A stretch of DNA of 64,000 nt. It comes from Collinsella tanakaei (lineage in GTDB: Bacteria > Actinomycetota > Coriobacteriia > Coriobacteriales > Coriobacteriaceae). Positions 63,160 to 64,000 of this stretch are shown piece by piece. The stretch spans positions 1 through 64,000 of the forward strand of contig NZ_JACJMB010000005.1 in NCBI RefSeq assembly GCF_016902615.1, written 5' to 3'. The notes under the pieces are model-generated. The model saw only the letters and a program-made list of their open reading frames with translations. It made no database searches and was not told the DNA's origin. How positions within the stretch are numbered: position 1 is the stretch's first letter; the number at the start of each line of letters is the position of its first letter. The translations under genes and the position numbers were made by a program.

Positions 63160-63205
63160 GGACACCGCGTGCGCTCGTTTCGAAGAGCGTGCGCGGTGTC
63201 CTTCG
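63160..63205 (+). terminator. Terminator after trxB
   Basis: GGACACCGCG-GCGCTC and GAGCG-CGCGGTGTCC form a stem of about 17 pairs with two mismatches around GTTTCGAA, followed by TTCG. Confidence 0.65.
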
Positions 63206-63670
63206 CTATGCGATAGTCGGGCAATCGATCGCATACCGGCATCAAATGGAATTGACTGGTTGCATGTTGGCCGCATTCGGATGCCGGCATGTACGGCTTT
63301 GTGGGCTTAGTTGGAGCTTATGCGCGTACCGAAAAACATGGACATGCCGGCTCGGAGCCTTCGGTTGGTCGACAAGTCATTTTGGGCCAATCGATACAAT
63401 GGTGCCATATTTGATTCGTCATATGCGTGCTGTGAGCGAGGCGCACCGGTGTGTATTCCTGAGACGTCGCCGCGTGCTTCGCGATGGCGCCTGCGAATGC
63501 GAGACGAATCCGTCTTTTGTGAGTCGCGTTATGATGGCGAAAGCCGGTTCGTCTCTATGTATGGTTTTCGACGGTATCTTGATGCCCGTGCTAAGACTAT
63601 CTTGGAAAAGCATGTATGAATTCACGATAATATATGTTATGTAAAGTAAGCTTGGAACGAGTTACATTCC
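63206..63670. other. Lower-GC region without a confident gene
   Basis: This stretch is clearly lower in GC than the rest. The longest plus-strand frames (about 63320-63619 and 63246-63644) have weak or badly spaced ribosome binding sites and no motif I recognise. The start of one, YGFVGLVGAYART, vaguely resembles a class II amidotransferase N-terminus but lacks the catalytic cysteine and stops soon. It may be a decayed gene or foreign DNA. Confidence 0.35.
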
Positions 63671-63678
63671 AAGGAAAG

Positions 63679-63715
63679 CGGCCCTTCCCACGCTGTCGCA
63701 GGAAGGGCCGTTGGT
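63679..63715. terminator. Terminator downstream of degV-like gene
   Basis: CGGCCCTTCC (63679-63688) and GGAAGGGCCG (63701-63710) form a perfect 10-pair stem. On the minus strand it is followed by CTTTCC, which suits the gene ending at 63743; on the plus strand by TTGGTTT. Confidence 0.75.
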
Positions 63716-63742
63716 TTCATCTAGAACATGCTGTTCAAACGG

Positions 63743-64000
63743 TTATGCCCACTCGAATCCGATGATGAGACCGGATTCCTCAGCGTAGTACGAGCACAGG
63801 CCTCCGCACGGCAGCAGACGCACCGTGGCGGTCGGCCACGCGGCCTCGATCTCCGCCTTGAGGTCGCTTGCGGCGCGCTCGTTATCGACGTGGTCGATAT
63901 AGGCGAGACCGCCGTTGTAGCCGTCTGCCTTCATGCACTCGATAACCTTGCGGAGCATCTTCTTCTCGCCACGCGTGGGCCCGATGATCTTAATCGTTCC
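63743..64000 (-). CDS. DegV-family protein, C-terminal part (5' end outside window)
   Basis: The minus-strand frame runs through the window edge without a start. It reads TIKIIGPTRGEKKMLRKV, then YIDHVDNERAASDLKAEIE and LLPCGGLCSYYAEESGLIIGFEWA before the stop. That is the C-terminal half of DegV/FakB-type proteins, which bind fatty acids and present them to FakA kinase. The last 85 residues are present. The call rests on this half only. Confidence 0.7.
   Translation of the reverse strand, partial: GTIKIIGPTRGEKKMLRKVIECMKADGYNGGLAYIDHVDNERAASDLKAEIEAAWPTATVRLLPCGGLCSYYAEESGLIIGFEWA

Overview
The window is 64 kb of high-GC, gene-dense DNA from an anaerobic actinobacterium, most likely class Coriobacteriia (Collinsella-like). 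This is inferred from family content, not from a database search. Supporting signs are an actinobacterial-type integration host factor (mIHF) next to gmk and rpoZ, a PyrR-controlled pyr operon, an [FeFe]-hydrogenase, RNase J plus RNase Y, a SpoVS protein in a non-sporulating gene setting, and a LexA regulon with GAAC-N4-GTTC boxes.

Layout. 1-1480: end of a tRNA-Asn gene on the minus strand, then a KamA-like radical-SAM-fold protein that has lost two of its three cluster cysteines. 1688-7249: pyrR-pyrB-pyrC-pyrK-pyrD-pyrF behind a transcription attenuator. 7344-9864: mIHF-gmk-rpoZ-thiI from a promoter covered by a perfect palindrome. 10083-14346: comEA, comEC, holA. 15069-18475: rpsT (minus), lepA, dus. 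18480-21450: a small accessory block (LytTR remnant, AAA+/DUF4143 ATPase, SLH remnant) bracketed by two related hairpin repeats. 21613-30472: hemW, a membrane-tailed DnaJ variant, dnaJ, mtaB, phoH, ybeY, dgkA, era, recO. 30785-34350: a NuoF-4Fe4S/GltD fusion flavoprotein coupled to an [FeFe]-hydrogenase. 34738-42564: rpsO, pnp, rnj, and an ftsK split over two frames. 42564-47234: rodZ, yajQ, rimO, pgsA, cinA. 47451-49295: SOS-controlled recA-recX. 49568-56220: rny, an unassigned GHKL ATPase, spoVS, miaB, miaA, hflX. 56251-58209: lexA plus an acyltransferase on the minus strand, diverging from a LysM membrane protein of the YneA type. 58334-63092: nrdR, dut, a purine permease, an MGDG-synthase-like glycosyltransferase (minus) and trxB. 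The window ends in the 3' part of a degV-family gene.

How the genes fit together. Most of the window is conserved housekeeping: pyrimidine synthesis, tRNA and ribosome modification (thiI, dus, mtaB, rimO, miaB, miaA, ybeY, era, hflX, lepA), RNA decay (pnp, rnj, rny, ybeY), DNA repair and its SOS control (recO, recA, recX, lexA, LysM division inhibitor), competence (comEA/EC), and envelope and division genes (ftsK, rodZ, pgsA, glycosyltransferase). Mobile DNA is slight: no intact insertion sequence, prophage or CRISPR array was seen. There are several long-armed palindromes and one REPIN-like inverted repeat.

The observations most worth a second look are the cysteine-less KamA homologue, the membrane-anchored DnaJ in the place where hrcA often sits, the stand-alone GHKL ATPase beside spoVS, the fused flavoprotein/hydrogenase pair, the palindrome over the mIHF promoter, and the C CCC CCG junction in ftsK.
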